NCBI RefSeq assembly: GCF_964340395.1
Contig: NC_135553.1
Coordinates: 27,695,449 to 27,759,448, forward strand
DNA: 64,000 nt
Origin: Glandiceps talaboti
Lineage: Eukaryota > Hemichordata > Enteropneusta > Spengelidae
Direction of reading: 5' to 3'
The notes beneath the pieces are model-generated. The model did not search any database. It had not been told where the DNA came from and saw nothing but the letters and a program-made list of their open reading frames with translations. The position numbers and the translations under genes are program-made. Of this stretch, positions 11,956 through 24,371 are shown one piece after another (within the stretch, counting starts at the first letter, position 1; each line of letters starts with the position of its first letter).

Positions 11956-13164
11956 GTACGTGTAACACGTTGTTACCAGGCTGTCATGTGTAAACTGTTC
12001 TAAATGAGAAGCCATGAAATGTATGTAGGAGTTCAATCATGCCAATACAAAGAGTCACAGAATAAATCACCATTAAGTTTTAGAATTCATTGTGCCCACA
12101 CCAAGGTCTTTTCCACTGTGGCATGGTGCGGTATTGTAATATCATAATACCAACTATATGGTAAACAGGGGATTATTACTAAACCTGCCATGTCACGTCC
12201 CACCAGACAAGTTGTCACGCCACATCCCACCGGACAAGTTGTCATTTAGATTTTGATGTAGTTTATTAGAAGGAAGAATAACAATAAAGTATTAATGAGG
12301 AACTGATAGATGGAAGACTTGCTACACAAAATTACCCGATTTTCCAAATAAGCTACACGAAGGCTTTCTATTCGTCAGTAATTGAGTCTCAGAAGACCAT
12401 CTAGGCCAATGTAACCAAGTCAGCTTTGAAATCAGAAACCTACAATACAGGCTTTATTCATCATTTAGCAACTACTAAAACTGAAAACTGAAATTAATAA
12501 TTCAGGAACAATCAATTGTCGGGCACACGCAAACATGTTGGTGTATTCATTATTATTTTGTCTTCATATATTATCTGATAGTAAGGATGTTTAAAACTAT
12601 GTGTAAGAATTACTGATGACTCATTATTTCAGTCTGTTAATATTAGTTTGTTTTCCTGTATATTTCTATATTTCATTACTAGGAACATTCAGGTGTAACT
12701 TGGTATATGCATGTACATGGGACATATACCTGCTAGTGCTACACTTATTCTTCAACTCCATATGATGATGCACTGTTAGTGTGTATTCTATAGGATGTTT
12801 TGTACTTTTACCTGGGAATCTGTAATTTGATTACCAAATATGTTGTTATCTAAATTATATTATGACAAAAAACCATCACCAAAGGGAACTACATATCTAC
12901 ATGCATACTATCTGTGAAAAAATAATTTGTCTTCATCAAAGTCTTTTGAAATAGTGTAATGCTTATGTTTAGGTTTTAGAACAGTACATTTGTATACATG
13001 TCTTTATTACTAGACATTACTGACAATAATGCTGAAGTTTTAGATACAAGTACAACTAAGACAAATGCATCATTGAAACAGTACATTTGATACATGTAAC
13101 TAAATATGAATTGTAAATTCAACAAAACTATGCTCCATGCTAGTGTGGCTGTGAAATTTGCTGC
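11956..13164. other. No gene seen; one short duplication
   Basis: AT-rich sequence. A unit of about 33 bases (tgtcacgtcccaccagacaa, then gt) is duplicated at about 12189-12243. Nothing else is supported. Confidence 0.55.
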
Positions 13165-13505
13165 AGTGCTGTACCATTGTCCTGTTCAGCAGTGCTGTCT
13201 TTTGTCCTGTTCTGCAGTGCTGTCCATGTACTGCCCTGTTCTACACTACTGTCCATTGTCCTGTTCTGCAGTGCTGTATTGTCCTGTTCCACACTACTGT
13301 CCATTGTCCTGTTCTGCAGTGCTGTACTACCCTGTTCTGCCATATCTCTGCCTTGATTCATATCCAAACACTGCCCTCATATCTCTGCCGTGACTCGTAT
13401 CCAAACACTGCCCTGATTTACTTCTAAACACTGCCCTCATTTCTCTACCGTGATGCATATCCAAACACTGCCCTCATTTCTCTACTGTGATTCACTGCTA
13501 AACAC
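13165..13505. repeat. Two short GC-richer tandem arrays
   Basis: From 13165 to about 13345, units of roughly 27-30 bases built on TGTTCTGCAGTGCTGT and CCATTGTCC repeat six or so times. From about 13350 to 13505, units of roughly 31-47 bases built on ATATCCAAACACTGCCCTCA and TCTCTGCCGTGA follow. Open frames on both strands (Cys-rich on +) reflect the repetition. Confidence 0.85.
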
Positions 13506-13835
13506 TGTGTGTACAACTTAAAGTCAAAACCGGCTGGACAGTTTGCCATGACATTTGGTGGGTATATTACCTTGTGTGTCTAGTTGGGAAATTGTTCAAG
13601 GCAAACTGATCTTACCACTGGTATGTGATTTGGGTAAAAAAAAATATTGTTTTTGGTCAAAAATGAATAATTCCAAAACTGCTCAGCAGATTGGGCTGAA
13701 ATTTAATATGGATGCATCTGGGCATGTGTAAATGAAGCTGTATTCCCAATGTGATGATGCCATCAGATATATGCAAATTAGGTCTTCAAATGTCAATTTT
13801 GGTAAAAAACTTGTATGACACTGCATGGTGAATAA
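13506..13835 (+). repeat. Family A element, partial copy
   Basis: It contains ACTTAAAGTCAAAACCGGCT, CTTGTGTGTCTAGTTGGGAA, ATCTTACCACTGGTATGTGA and one GATTGGGCTGAAATTTAAT monomer. It lacks the ATAGCAACAG monomers. It ends near an imperfect palindrome at 13847-13882. Confidence 0.75.
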
Positions 13836-14169
13836 AGCATTATCCGTCTCGCAGAAGATCTCATGATATCTCACGAGACGCCATTGAGTGCATAGCAACC
13901 ACGTTTGGGTGGTCAAGCTGAAGTGTCAAACGCTTAACAACACCATTGTTCTCAATGTCATCATACGTACAGTGCAGTATGTATGATAGATCAAGGGAAG
14001 CAAACTTTTAAAGTATGGTTATAAAAACGATGTGCGTATGTAAAAGTCACCGGCAGGGGTTTCATAACTAGCCGTCAGATGTGACGGTGATTTTAGGCCG
14101 TCTGGGTGCAGATGAAGAGCTGTTGAGATTGTGTTACATGTACCTTTGAAATCAGTTTCAACATGAACC

Positions 14170-14470
14170 ATGCCCATAGCAACAGTTTGATACATATGAA
14201 CACCATTCAAGTGTCTACCCTCACATTATTAATGATGAACTTTCTAATGAAACATTGACCTCTGACCTTGACAAACATTTTCAAGGTGAAATGACCCAAT
14301 TTTTTCTTTCTATATTTAATAACTGGAGAAGTTGAATAGAGAATGACGCCATTTAAATGTCACTAACCCAAAAGTAGCTTTCTTTCATATCTTGACCTTT
14401 GCCTTTGATCTCCATATTCAAGGTCAAATACAATGTAGTAAATTGGTCAATAAATTATGAAGCTTTCTAT
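14170..14470 (+). repeat. Family B dispersed repeat, partial copy
   Basis: CATTCAAGTGTCTACCCTCA, GAAACATTGACCTCTGACCT and CTTGACCTTTGCCTTTGA resemble the middle of the 11030-11700 copy. Confidence 0.55.
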
Positions 14471-15078
14471 CTAGAAATACCATTTGAATGTTCACAATAA
14501 CTTTGCTGTAAAATACACTAGTTGGGAACTATGTGTTCGATTGAAGGTGTATTAATATTATAACAGAATAATTGATTATTGTTTGTAGTAAAGTGACAAT
14601 TCTGTAATCAGTAGTCTGTATTGAGCCCATCAATGTACTCTAAGAGGTGTTTTGAGAAGGATTAACACAACAATGTATGTGACATGTCCAAAGGAAATAA
14701 ACTAAATAAAAACCCTCTGTTGCCATGGAAACCAACAATTGGGACACACATGATTATGGTTTCAAACTGGATTTAAAAATGAAACAGAGTTTATTATTTT
14801 GACAATTCGTCATCAGTTGTTGACATAAAACAAGGAATATACCAATCTATGTAGGCAGAATTCATGTAGGTGAGAGTTAATGTAGTCACACGTTAGGTTT
14901 AATATCAATGAGTTTTTTGTCGCCTAGCAAAAATATGCCGATTTCACAAATAACTGACAACTTTCTTTCGAAGAATTTCTTTTGTGAATGAATATTGCCT
15001 TTTACTACCATTTTTACAATTATCAATTATTATTGAAATATGCTGGTGGATGTGGAGAAGGGTAATTATATGTTCATA
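14471..15078. other. No gene seen
   Basis: AT-rich spacer without a supportable feature. Confidence 0.5.
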
Positions 15079-15191
15079 CATACACACACACACACATATA
15101 TATACATACATAGAAATGCATAATGAACGAGCGAGTCTGAATCAATAAATGCAAATATTAATGTGTGTGTGTATATATGTGTGTGTGTGCG
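15079..15191. repeat. Opposed CA and TG dinucleotide runs
   Basis: A CA-rich run (15083-15113, then TATATA) is followed about 50 bases later by a TG-rich run (15161-15190). The two could pair as a loose hairpin. Confidence 0.8.
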
Positions 15192-15499
15192 AAATATTAG
15201 GAGAACAAGAACTTAATTTGCTATTTCAACCAACGTATTGCCCAGAATTCAATACGTGTGAGATATGTTTTCGTTATGTGAAAAGATACCTTTTATTAGA
15301 GCACACAATTTCTTTGCTACTGTATTTACAGAAACTGCTATCAAAGAAGTTGTTGCCGAGAGAGCACTAAATATTCTCTTCAGATTTTGCGGATTGCCTT
15401 TGTATTGACTCTCAATTATACAGGCAAGGACAGAATCAGTCAGAATTTGGATGACATATGAATTTCAACCCGATATTCGTTGTATGCTTGCCTAGCTAT

Positions 15500-15644
15500 C
15501 CGAACAAGCAGACAGATGAAGGCAATCTAGCCACCCTATGTGATTGTCAAGCAGACAGAATGAATTTCCACGCAACATTTGTTCTGTCTGCTTGACAAAC
15601 ACATAGGGTGGCTAGATTGCTTTCTTTCTGTCTGCTTGTTCGGG
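15500..15644. repeat. Large hairpin with arms of about 60 bp
   Basis: The left arm 15500-15560 (CCGAACAAGCAGACAG ... CAATCTAGCCACCCTATGTG ... AAGCAGACAGAA) is complementary to the right arm 15582-15644 with a few mismatches and small indels. The spacer is only about 21 bases. The following 130 bases carry further palindromes on the same AGACAGAATGAATTTCAAC motif. Confidence 0.9.
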
Positions 15645-15774
15645 TTGCATGGTAAGCAGACAGAATGAATTTCAACTCGATATTCATTCTGTCTACCTGC
15701 CTACCAAGCTGAACATTTGTCAAGCAGGCAGACTGAATTTCGGGTTGAAATTCATTCTGTCGCCTTGCCGCTGG
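15645..15774. repeat. Palindromic cluster on CAGACAGAATGAATTTC
   Basis: Two further short inverted pairs lie here: CAGACAGAATGAATTTCAAC against GATATTCATTCTGTCTACC, and GCAGGCAGACTGAATTTCGG against TGAAATTCATTCTGTCGCC. They reuse the sequence of the larger hairpin just upstream. Confidence 0.75.
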
Positions 15775-16590
15775 ACCGATTACCATGATATTTGGTGGGT
15801 ATATTACCTTGGGTGTCTAATTGGAAAATTGTTCAAATCAAAACGATTTTACCACCAGTGTATGGTTTGGGTAAAAACATAGGACTTTTGGTCAAAAAAC
15901 TTAAATTCAAAAACTACAGGGCAGATCAGTCTGAAATTTGGCTTGAACATTCTTAGGGGATTTTAGATTAAGAATTGTTCATGACATAATGATCCCATCA
16001 GTGATATACAAATTAGGTATAAAAATGTGCCTTTTTTGTCAAAAACCTTTAATTCCAAAACTAATGAGCAGATTGGGCTGAAGTTAAATGGGGATGCATC
16101 TGGGGCTGCATAGATGAAGAAATAGTCAGCATTTAATGATCTCATCAGTTATATGCAAATTAGGTGTAAGAATATTAATTTTGGTCAAAAACTTATATCT
16201 CAAAAAGTACTTGGTCAATGAGACTGGAATTTGGTGAGATGTTTCTAGAAGTGTTATTCTGCAAATTTTTTTTCAAAACATTTTGACACAATTGGCCCTG
16301 GCAACCATGACCATGCCCTTAGCAACAAACAAATGGCAGTATATTTTGCTAAAATAACAACACCATGTAGTAGGCAAGTGAGTAAACATTAAAAACATGT
16401 ATGCAAATATCCCTAGCAACCATGACCATGCCCATAGCAACAGCAAATCATGATGTATTTCACAAAAATAACAGATTCTTAGACAAGTGAACATTCAAAA
16501 AGCGTATGCAATATGCCTAGCAACAAGACCACACCCATGGCAGCAGCCAAATGATCACATATATTGCAAAGATAACAACAGGGATCGAGT
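15775..16590 (+). repeat. Family A element, copy without 5' hairpin
   Basis: It enters at GGACCGATTACCATGATATT. It then shows the GGGAAA/GGAAAATTGTTCAAATC block, two GGGCTGAAATTTGG-type monomers, and monomers with GCAACCATGACCATGCCC and CCATGGCAGCAGCCAAATGA. The right side is lost before the 52-bp array. Confidence 0.8.
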
Positions 16591-16792
16591 AGTGTCAAAT
16601 GATAAATTTATCACAATTCTATGAATTGAACTGAAATAATATAGCATCAATTGATAAATTTATCACAATTCTATGAATTGAACTGAAATAATATAGCATC
16701 AAATGATAAATTTATCACAATTCTATGAATTGAACTGAAATAATGTAGCATCAAATGATAAATTTATCACAATTCTATGAATTGAAATGATT
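16591..16792. repeat. 52-bp tandem repeat, four copies, with internal palindromes
   Basis: Four near-identical 52-base units contain the perfect palindrome TGATAAATTTATCA followed by CAATTCTATGAATTG (a 6-bp stem with TAT loop), then AACTGAAATAATATAGCATC. Variation is at one or two sites per unit. Confidence 0.93.
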
Positions 16793-17656
16793 CATATGTC
16801 AGATACTTTGTATTTAAATAATTTCAGTCTGTAAATTTATGACAAAAGGAGATAAAGTATAAAACCATGAAATCTAGACATCATTTTGAGAAATTCAATT
16901 CCAGTCTCAATTCAGTAAATTCTTTAAGGATTGTAGATGAGTTTGAACCATTATTTGAAATGTTTCTTTTTATATTAAAGTTGTTAATCTTGTGATCAGT
17001 TTAAATAAAATCCTTGACAGGAAGAACAAAAGAGAAGGTGAAAATGTTATTATGTTGGTGTTAATAAAATTGATGTGAGATCGTGAAAGGAGGACAATTT
17101 ACAGAAAGTACAATGTTATGGTATCCAGGGACGATAGGTAGATGAAACACTACACTGCAGTCTCATGCTAGAGTGTAATCTTGACTCTTCAAATATAAAT
17201 CTAATGCTAAAAGAATGAGAGAAGAAAGTGTTCATAACTTCATTGCTTGTAAAAATATTGGATGCACTATATAATATGCAAATTGTTATTATAGTTTTAC
17301 AGGAAAATATGTAAATGTGACATTTGGTTTGACTGTGCTGTAAATGTATGTAAAACTTAATCAAGACAAAGTTTTGACCCTGTATATTGATTTTCTACTT
17401 CTATCACATTTGTACCTATAGTTTTAAGCTCCCTCCCCCTCCTCCTTTTCATACATTAACATCCACCAAGTTAAGCAAAGTCCTGAAGTATTGAAGTAGA
17501 GAACATACATATAATGTATTAGATGACCGTGGACAATTTCTGAGTTTGAAAGCCGTATGTAAAACATACTTTATGTATTTTACATATATTATACAGAGTT
17601 AATGATTTCCTGTTACAGTACCACCTTCTATTTGCAAACGACTGGTGGATATATTA
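16793..17656. other. No gene seen
   Basis: AT-rich spacer. Small open frames on the minus strand have no recognisable content. Confidence 0.5.
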
Positions 17657-18858
17657 ACATACACATAAATATAGAGTTCCTTTTTACCTACACATACACA
17701 AACAATAATTAACATACACATAAATATAGAGTTCTTTTTACCTTCACATACACAAACAATAATTAACATACACATAAATATAGAATTCCTTTTTACCTAC
17801 ACATACACAAACAATAATTAACATACACATAAATATAGAGTTCCTTTTTACCTACACATACACAAACAATAATTAACATACACATAAATATAGAGTTCTT
17901 TTTACCTACACATACACAAACAATAATTAACATACACATAAATATAGAGTTCCTTTTTACCTACACATACACAAACAATAATTAACATACACATAAATAT
18001 AGAGTTCCTTTTTACCTACACATACACAAACAATAATTAACATACACATAAATATAGAGTTCTTTTTACCTACACATACACAAACAATAATTAACATACA
18101 CATAAAATATAGAGTTCCTTTTTACATACACATACACAAACAATAATTAGCATACACATAAATATAGAGTTCCTTTTTACCTACACATAAACAAACAATA
18201 ATTAGCATACACATAAATATAGAATTCCTTTTTACCTACACATACACAAACAATAATTAGCATACACATAAATATAGAGTTCCTTTTTACCTACACATAC
18301 ACAAACAATAATTAACATACACATAAATATAGAGTTCTTTTTACCTTCACATACACAAACAATAATTAACATACACATAAATATAGAATTCCTTTTTACC
18401 TACACATACACAAACAATAATTAACATACACATAAATATAGAGTTCCTTTTTACCTACACATACACAAACAATAATTAACATACACATAAATATAGAGTT
18501 CTTTTTACCTACACATACACAAACAATAATTAACATACACATAAATATAGAGTTCCTTTTTACATACACATACACAAACAATAATTAACATACACATAAA
18601 TATAGAGTTCTTTTTACCTACACATACACAAACAATAATTAACATACACATAAATATAGAGTTCCTTTTTACCTTCACATACACAAACAATAATTAACAT
18701 ACACATAAATATAGAGTTCCTTTTTACATACACATACACAAACAATAATTAACATACACATAAATATAGAGTTTCTTTTTACCTTCACATACACAAACAA
18801 TAATTAACATACACATAAATATAGAGTTCTTTTTACATACACATACACAAACAATAAT
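17657..18858. repeat. 55-bp minisatellite, about 22 copies
   Basis: Unit: ATACACATAAATATAGAGTT, CC, TTTTTACCTACACATACACA, AACAATAATTAAC. Units are 54-56 bases, differing in the T run (cttttta or cctttttac), tacc/tacat, and aattaac/aattagc. Minus-strand open frames are repeat read-through. Confidence 0.95.
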
Positions 18859-20148
18859 ACATGTTAATGCGTACAGCATATAGTTCTGATCAGTTCTTTT
18901 ATCATGTTAATCTTTCAGTTTTCCTAGCTGTGTAACATTAAAAAACCATACTACTGAGAAATAATGAATATTGCAAGAATGTAGAGTTTGATCTTAAATT
19001 AGAACAACTAAAAACCAGACTAAAACTAAATGCAAAGGGCAAAACCATAGACTGTTGGGTCTACACACATTGTTGGAATGCAAAATTCTAAACTATAGCT
19101 ATTATACATGATGTATGTACCACTTAAAGGTGATTCAAAATACTCACATTCACTATCGTTAATTTGCTAGACGACATGTTTGTGAAACGCATTCTGGTTT
19201 TAAAACTTTTAAAAAGCGTCCTCAAACACCTCAAAATGACCTTTTTTCAGTCAGTTCCCTTCGGATTTACTTCGAGAGTTTTCGGGTATTTCCGGTCCCA
19301 CCTGGACCACGGGATTATATGACGTCATAAGGGGTACTGGTTAGCACATAGCCTATGACGAGCGTAGTCAACAGGTGAATAAAACTCAACAGCATTGTGA
19401 AAAAATACATTCCTGGTCGTTGAAATAGACATCAGTAAACAAAAACTACAGTCTACATGTCTTATTAAACAACATTTACCGATATTTACTCACACTTTCT
19501 GACTAATTGTCAGTGTCTGTGGGTATAAATGCTAAAATATTATGTCCCCATATTATGGAAAAATAAATCAAAACGGCTAGACTAGATATACATAAACACT
19601 TGTAATGTCGCGTGTTTCACATTCATTGACTTTTACTTGTCTGATTTTTTTAATTATTTATCGACGAGAAGCATTACGATACTTTTGACCTCCATGTTTA
19701 TATGAACGCTGTACGGGGGAACGTAGAATTCTGTGCGAGAGTAAGGAGATTGGCGAGACATAATATGTGAAGATAACATAGTGTAAAATCGGAATACAGT
19801 CGTCAGGAACTAGACTATATCCCAGCTAATCCTATTTATGGACATTTACTTTCACAAAATTGAAAAAAGCTGGGGATAACTTAATATTTTTGTTCACAAT
19901 CATAGGTAAGATGGTGTAAAAGAAGACCGTAAGAAATATTGCCTAGAAATATCTGTTGTGTAGATCAAGTGTGCAGTGCATTCAGGATTTACTCCCATAG
20001 TGATATCAAACTACTCCAAATAGTGGCAATCAAATTTTACACCATCCAGATATTAACTATGTGTATATATATGTTTTATAGCTGTCTTGCTGTATAACTG
20101 TTATATCTGGGAGTAATCAGTTCAAAAATCTTTTGTTCATACCTACAG
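18859..20148 (+). other. No exon recognised; CpG-richer patch with a CRE palindrome upstream of the first seen exon
   Basis: Between about 19180 and 19760 the sequence has more CpG than its surroundings and a perfect TGACGTCA at 19320-19327. It could be promoter-like or part of an unclassified repeat; nothing decides this. The stretch just before 20149 ends in a pyrimidine-rich tract and CTACAG, the acceptor of the first recognised exon. Confidence 0.35.
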
Positions 20149-20301
20149 GATATCCTCGGTATAATACTACAGCAGTGTATTCACCCTATCTAAGTCCAAT
20201 GGTATCCGGTACTGAAAATGGATCATTGTTCTCACAAAGTGTACTCAATAGGTCAACACAACCATTCGATGCCTATCACAAGATGTATGAAACACAAAAA
20301 G
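20149..20301 (+). CDS. TNRC18/BAHCC1: BAHCC1/TNRC18-family gene, first recognised coding exon (exon 1 here)
   Basis: The exon is 153 nt, entered after CTACAG and left at AAAG|GTAGGA. It starts and ends in phase 1. It encodes GYPRYNTTAVYSPYLSPM ... AYHKMYETQK. From memory of the family, vertebrate BAHCC1 and TNRC18 have an N-terminal GYPR..G.LASTF.P block ending in RFY.TQK, and this exon reproduces its two ends. The codon split at the acceptor needs one nucleotide from an upstream exon, so the start codon lies earlier. The vertebrate proteins have roughly a hundred residues before this block. Role: nuclear, chromatin-associated protein; BAHCC1 is known to read H3K27me3 through its BAH domain, which is not in this window. 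Confidence 0.85.
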
Positions 20302-20557
20302 GTAGGAAAATATGATATTTACTTTGTATTCAACTGACTTTTACAAAATGGAAGGAGTTGGGAGTGGGATGGAGTAGACTGACTTACTTCACACCTTAAT
20401 AAATGAAGCCATCAGCTAAGCATGCAATTTTCATTACAGAAAATCAACAATCACTTTCTATGTTATTTCATGGGGGAGGGGTTTGAGTTTGACATACTTA
20501 TTTGTACAAATAAATCTCATCCCCCGCACTCCACTACCACTCCAGAGATAAATAATA

Positions 20558-20720
20558 GCCTTGTCCCCATATGAATCGATTTCGAATCGAATCTAATTGA
20601 ATTGATTCAGTTAAACCAGGTTATGTCCCGACACGAAATGTTGGAAATGGATATGAATCAATTCAGTTTGGTGTACTGTCTCGACACGCCAAATTTGATC
20701 CTGTCAGTTACTTGATTAGA
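20558..20720. repeat. Possible transposon end, TAGCCTTGTCCCCAT
   Basis: TAGCCTTGTCCCCATATGAA is followed by GATTTCGAATCGAATC and other ATTGAATTGATTCAGTT motifs. The reverse complement of its beginning occurs at 27691-27704 (ATGGGGACAGGCTA). That site also has GAATTCGATTCAAATC-type subterminal motifs. The two may be ends of one 7.15-kb element or of separate copies. Confidence 0.45.
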
Positions 20721-21379
20721 TGATGTAGTCACAATGCATTGTGTATCATTGTTATGACAACACACAATATTCAACATGGAGTATTTCGCGGAAAATAACC
20801 CTGTTGTTAAAGTTATCCATCAAGCAAGGGCTGCCAGAGCTCGAAAGTTATTTCTTGCTTGATGAAGGGCATTTAGATAGACGAATATGAGTTAATCACG
20901 ACCATGTTGACTGATACTATGGGGTGAAACAATGCCACGATCGATTTGTGCCAAGCGTTGTAATATTGACCTTAATTTCACCTAGGTATGATTGAACTTT
21001 AGAATAGTTCATAATAGGAAATGGGAACATGAACAGTATGTCCTATTGCAACGCTTGCTATTTCATATACCATTTACATCATCATCGACATTTACAAACT
21101 CAACTTGCAACGAAATTCATTCAAACATTTTATAATCTCTGCAAAACATGCTTTCAATGGGAAATTGTATTTTAATACCAGCTTTTAGAATCTCCATGTT
21201 GTTTCTATGGTTTTATTCGCCCGTTTCAGCACTCAGTAATAATTTTAAACAGGTACTGCACAATGACGGCAATGAGCATTGACGGCTTTCACATGTTTCA
21301 AGTATCACATGAAAAAATGTACAAATATCTCCAGAATAACTAAAACCAATTTACTGAATAATTACTTTTGACGATCGAT

Positions 21380-21770
21380 CTTTTTATTTTCACATCAATA
21401 AACAGATTTAATCAACAAATGTAAATTGATCGACTTGTTGTGAATGACAAAATAAAAGTCTGTAATGAACCACACTATCTTCCAGACTTGAGAGTTGACC
21501 TCAAATGCGTGACACCGCATCGGTAATATGCGGATTTTCATTGGTATAAGTTCCACGATGTAAGGCCTACCCACCTGGTACCCCAACATGACATGCAACG
21601 TGGCCTAGCTTTAAACCTTCACGTTGGTGCATTTTGACAACGTCCTTTCCCCATGAATTCTATTAAAATCAATTAGGGTGATGACTATATAAAATGTGGC
21701 CGGTATGATTGAACGATTAGCTCTTCGTTAACAAGAGTCACATGACGTGTCGTACACAGTGCTGTTGATC
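21380..21770 (-). repeat. Family D dispersed repeat, inverted copy
   Basis: On the minus strand this reads AAAGGACGTTGTCAAAATGC, ACCAACGTG ... TTTAAAGCTAGGCCACGTTG ... ACTCTCAAGTCTGGAAGATAG. It parallels 5960-6180 in order and spacing. Confidence 0.65.
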
Positions 21771-23100
21771 TCTCTGACATGTCCAAAGAGCGAACCTGTT
21801 TTGACTTTGGCATCAAATGATCCTCAAAACTGTAACGGATGTTATAAACCTAAGAAATTATAGACATGTAAGTAATTTTAGTAATGTAAAAAGTAGAAAG
21901 TCGTGCCGTGGGCTTAAAACTTAATGAATGCGAGTTTGTCAAATACTACGCGATCATTTCTGGTTGTGACAACTACCGCTAAATGGCAAAGAAGTTTATT
22001 GATTTCAGAAATGTTGCGATTTGCGAAAAGACTTCTTTTTAGGTGTTGATGAATCCATAATAAAATAAGGTTATTGTAGCACTCAAGTGGTTGTTTTTTG
22101 TCATTCATTTATTGTGCAACACTCCATGCTCAGGTGATGCCATCTGATTTAAATCATGCTGGATATAATACCGTACTTACTTGTGTTAGCGGATTGAGCG
22201 GATTTAACTCACCAAACCCTAGACAGGAGGATGGGCAGTAACCTGCATTTCTTATTTTTGTTGAGGCTAAAAACCATGTCTAATATTTACTGTAAATTAT
22301 CCAAATACAAACAAAACAGACTGATAAAAATCTCTGATGATACATAATAGTTCCGGGGAACTAGGACTGTTGGATGTCTGGAAACAGCATAATGATTAAG
22401 TGCACAAAAATGAAACAAATAACATGTTGTGAATGACTGATATGTCACAGTAAAGTAAATTGTAACAATTTCAGAATGTAATGTAATGTAGCCACACATC
22501 GAAATTGATAGGATTGGCAACCATTGCGATGTAAAGTCTATTTTATTAGTTTGTCATGGTTCATCATACTAAGGGAGGTGATCAAATTCAAGACGGAGGT
22601 AATCACCTGTGTTGCTCCTGAGTGTCCAAAACCACCCTTGCCCGCCTTTCCAAACCTTTGAAATGGCGATAATGAAGTGTGAATATTTTATGGCAGCTGT
22701 TCCTAGTCACCCTCTGCCCGCACTGTCGGCATTTATATAACATGTATGTAAACATCTATTGTCATGATTCTGAACATTTGTATGAAAGACTTGATTGTTT
22801 GGTTCAATGTGTAATACAACTTTAATTATTATACACAGACAGGAAGACTACAACCAAAAATGTACATGAAAGTTTTAGCCAGAGTACTCAAGACTTGAAG
22901 TCGATCTTTTATGTCAATTAAAAACGTAGCCACAGTTCAAAATAGTGAGGTTCCTGTCCTCACGCTACCCATTCGTCACTGTCGCAAGTGGGAAAGCAAA
23001 TCTCAAATGACGAGGAAAAAAATCAAAGTTGTTCGCCACAGTGGTGAATCAAAATTCTCATCAATGAGAGCCCCCGACTTTTACCATACGTGTATTTATA
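21771..23100 (+). other. Intron 1 interior, nothing recognised
   Basis: Part of the 8.16-kb intron between 20301 and 28462. Small open frames (for example 22911-23105) lack homology I recognise or splice context. Confidence 0.5.
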
Positions 23101-23258
23101 TATAATCCCATGAAATCAATGTTAGTTTTACGTCATAATGCTCCGAGTATGATTCCGCGGACTAATACAAATTAGAGCCGGTAGGCGAGAATTTGTAGTC
23201 CGCGGAATCATACGAGGAGCATTATGACGTAAAACTAACATTGATTTCATGGAATTAT
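23101..23258. repeat. Near-perfect hairpin, arms of about 70 bp, spacer 16 bp
   Basis: The left arm 23101-23173 (TATAATCCCATGAAATCAAT ... TTTTACGTCATAATGCTCC ... ATTCCGCGGACTA) is complementary to the right arm 23190-23258 with only a few mismatches and a 3-base indel. The loop is agagccggtaggcgag. Both arms carry a TACGTCAT/ATGACGTA site and a CCGCGG site. The arms are so similar that the structure must be recent or maintained. Confidence 0.93.
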
Positions 23259-24371
23259 ATATTTATCACATAACTAAGTATTCCCCGTATTTTTCTAAAA
23301 TTTTCATTCGTATTTTACGAATACTGCATCATTTCATCGCACTATATTCTTCATCGCGTATTAAAAAATGGCGCTCAACGGCTATGCAAATTACATAATC
23401 GCGTGACCTGTCAAGCTTACCACACGGTATCGGTCATACTGTTCTGTGGCGGTTTCTCAATCAAAATTATCGGTTATAACCTTGCGATGTACATGTAATA
23501 TCGAATTTAGTTTAAAACGTAAGTAGAATTGTCTGAATACGACTTTTGTGCCGTCATTTTAATCATATTTTCTCGGGTTGTGTAAGTTCAGAGATCTGAG
23601 CTCGACGAAAATCGGAAGCTTGCCGACTGCTTCATCGATAATCTACATGATTTTTAAAAAGAATAAAATGTATCAAATAAAAAGAAAACGACTTCTACGT
23701 ATAAAACTCATGCCATCCAAGGATATATGTAACGTAATGTATGCATTTACGTTTTGAAAGCACATAATTATTACGATAAACTTGATCGTAGCGTAGGATT
23801 GATACGAACACTCAAACATTAACAGTACGGAGAAGAAATAGTTCGGTAGAACAGGGGTGATATGCTCTGAAATCATCCCTGTTTGACGTCACACAGTAGA
23901 AGATATGCACGTATTTATGTGATAAAATACAAAACACATTTGACTGACAGCCGCCATATTTCTTTTGATGTTCAGAAATCGCAGTCGTCGTACATACAAA
24001 GTTTTATACACTGTAACTTAGGTCTGTTAGCAACATTAAACATAACGTTATGTTGAGTATAAAGGCATCACCGACCATCGTAAATTAGAAATTGTTACAT
24101 TGTATTGAAAAGCCAGCATACATATTCACGTACGGCATGTGGCCGAGAAGCATGCCTACAATGTACCTATTGCCAAGCATGTTGGTTGAAGTAATGTTGA
24201 CAGGGTGATGATATAGAAATACGGTTTTTATATACGGACATTTATATCGCCAATAACAGACTTATTTTACATATTCTAAAAAAATATTCAGTTCTTTTTT
24301 GGTCCGCAAGTAAAGGTCCTGGAACATTCCTAAATGCCCAAGTTGAAGGAAATTGTGCGATGTGTTCACAC
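23259..24371 (+). other. Intron 1 interior, CpG-richer, nothing recognised
   Basis: The base composition is richer in CpG than flanking DNA. No open frame or element end could be supported. Confidence 0.45.

Noticed and set aside
19320-19327. TGACGTCA as the gene's promoter element
   Set aside because: Suggestive but without a TSS or 5' exon in sight it cannot be separated from chance or a repeat.
22911-23105. 64-codon frame before the hairpin
   Set aside because: No recognisable domain, no splice sites of matching phase.
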